A DNA stretch of 40,438 nucleotides from contig DKYC01000131.1 in assembly GCA_002492295.1 (NCBI GenBank), positions 1 to 40,438 on the forward strand. The letters are read 5' to 3'. Below the pieces are notes generated by a model that saw only the letters and a list, made by a program, of their open reading frames with translations, ran no database searches and was not told the origin of the DNA. A program made the position numbers and the translations under genes. This DNA comes from Lachnospiraceae bacterium UBA7110 (GTDB lineage Bacteria; Bacillota; Clostridia; Lachnospirales; Lachnospiraceae). Shown here piece after piece: positions 40,359 through 40,438 of the stretch (positions within the stretch are counted from its first letter, which is position 1; the number at the start of each line of letters is the position of its first letter).

Positions 40359-40438
40359 CAGTGCAGACAAATATGATAAATATTCAATTATTAAAAATAT
40401 ATAAAATTTTTCGTTATCATATTATTTTACCTGTAAAT

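Overview
The window reads as a chromosomal segment of an endospore-forming, anaerobic, low-to-mid GC Bacillota of the Lachnospiraceae/Clostridia type. Grounds: strong GGAGG ribosome sites, lipoproteins with LAGC lipoboxes instead of an outer membrane, a SipL-like spore-coat morphogenesis protein, class 1B PyrK/PyrD, YesM/YesN-type two-component genes and Pro/Ala/Thr-rich cell-surface linkers. The taxon is inferred from gene content; no marker rRNA is present. Nothing indicates a phage, IS element, tRNA, rRNA or CRISPR array.

Left part (1-13.2 kb): glycogen phosphorylase; the dihydroorotate dehydrogenase pair pyrK-pyrD, with two hairpins between the genes; a DUF3794+LysM SipL-like protein; a convergent cytosolic-looking protein of unknown function; a large hybrid sensor kinase (7TM sensor, HisKA, HATPase, REC, Hpt) followed closely by a COG2509-type FAD dehydrogenase; and a PutP-type sodium/proline symporter with its own good promoter.

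Middle part (13.2-19.1 kb): a cobalamin riboswitch (aptamer 13284-13474) precedes five consecutive genes: a sirohydrochlorin cobaltochelatase CbiK carrying a lipoprotein signal, a membrane-anchored surface protein with two similar domains, a BtuF-like binding lipoprotein, a FecCD/BtuC-like permease, and an ATPase with a C-terminal extension of about 120 residues. The set looks like a B12-repressed system that handles corrinoids, cobalt or other tetrapyrroles at the cell surface before import. It is the most system-like unit in the window. A 13-bp hairpin built into the last codons of the ATPase closes it.

Next (19.1-30.0 kb): a DHH-family phosphoesterase, an AraC-type response regulator and YesM-type kinase pair, and a YtfQ-YtfR-YtfT-YjfF-like furanose ABC importer that ends with a second paralogous binding lipoprotein. 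The two-component pair probably controls the importer.

Right part (30-40.4 kb): on the minus strand a ThrH-like HAD phosphatase and a beta-lactamase-fold serine hydrolase; then remains of a deleted response-regulator/ABC-permease cassette; a secreted LysM protein; a lipoprotein made of a 90-residue tandem duplication; a response regulator with the unusual order LytTR-REC-winged helix and its 7TM histidine kinase; and a large convergent surface protein with a C-terminal anchor whose gene overlaps the kinase gene end by 4 bp. Start codons were chosen by ribosome-site spacing; several differ from the longest open frame.
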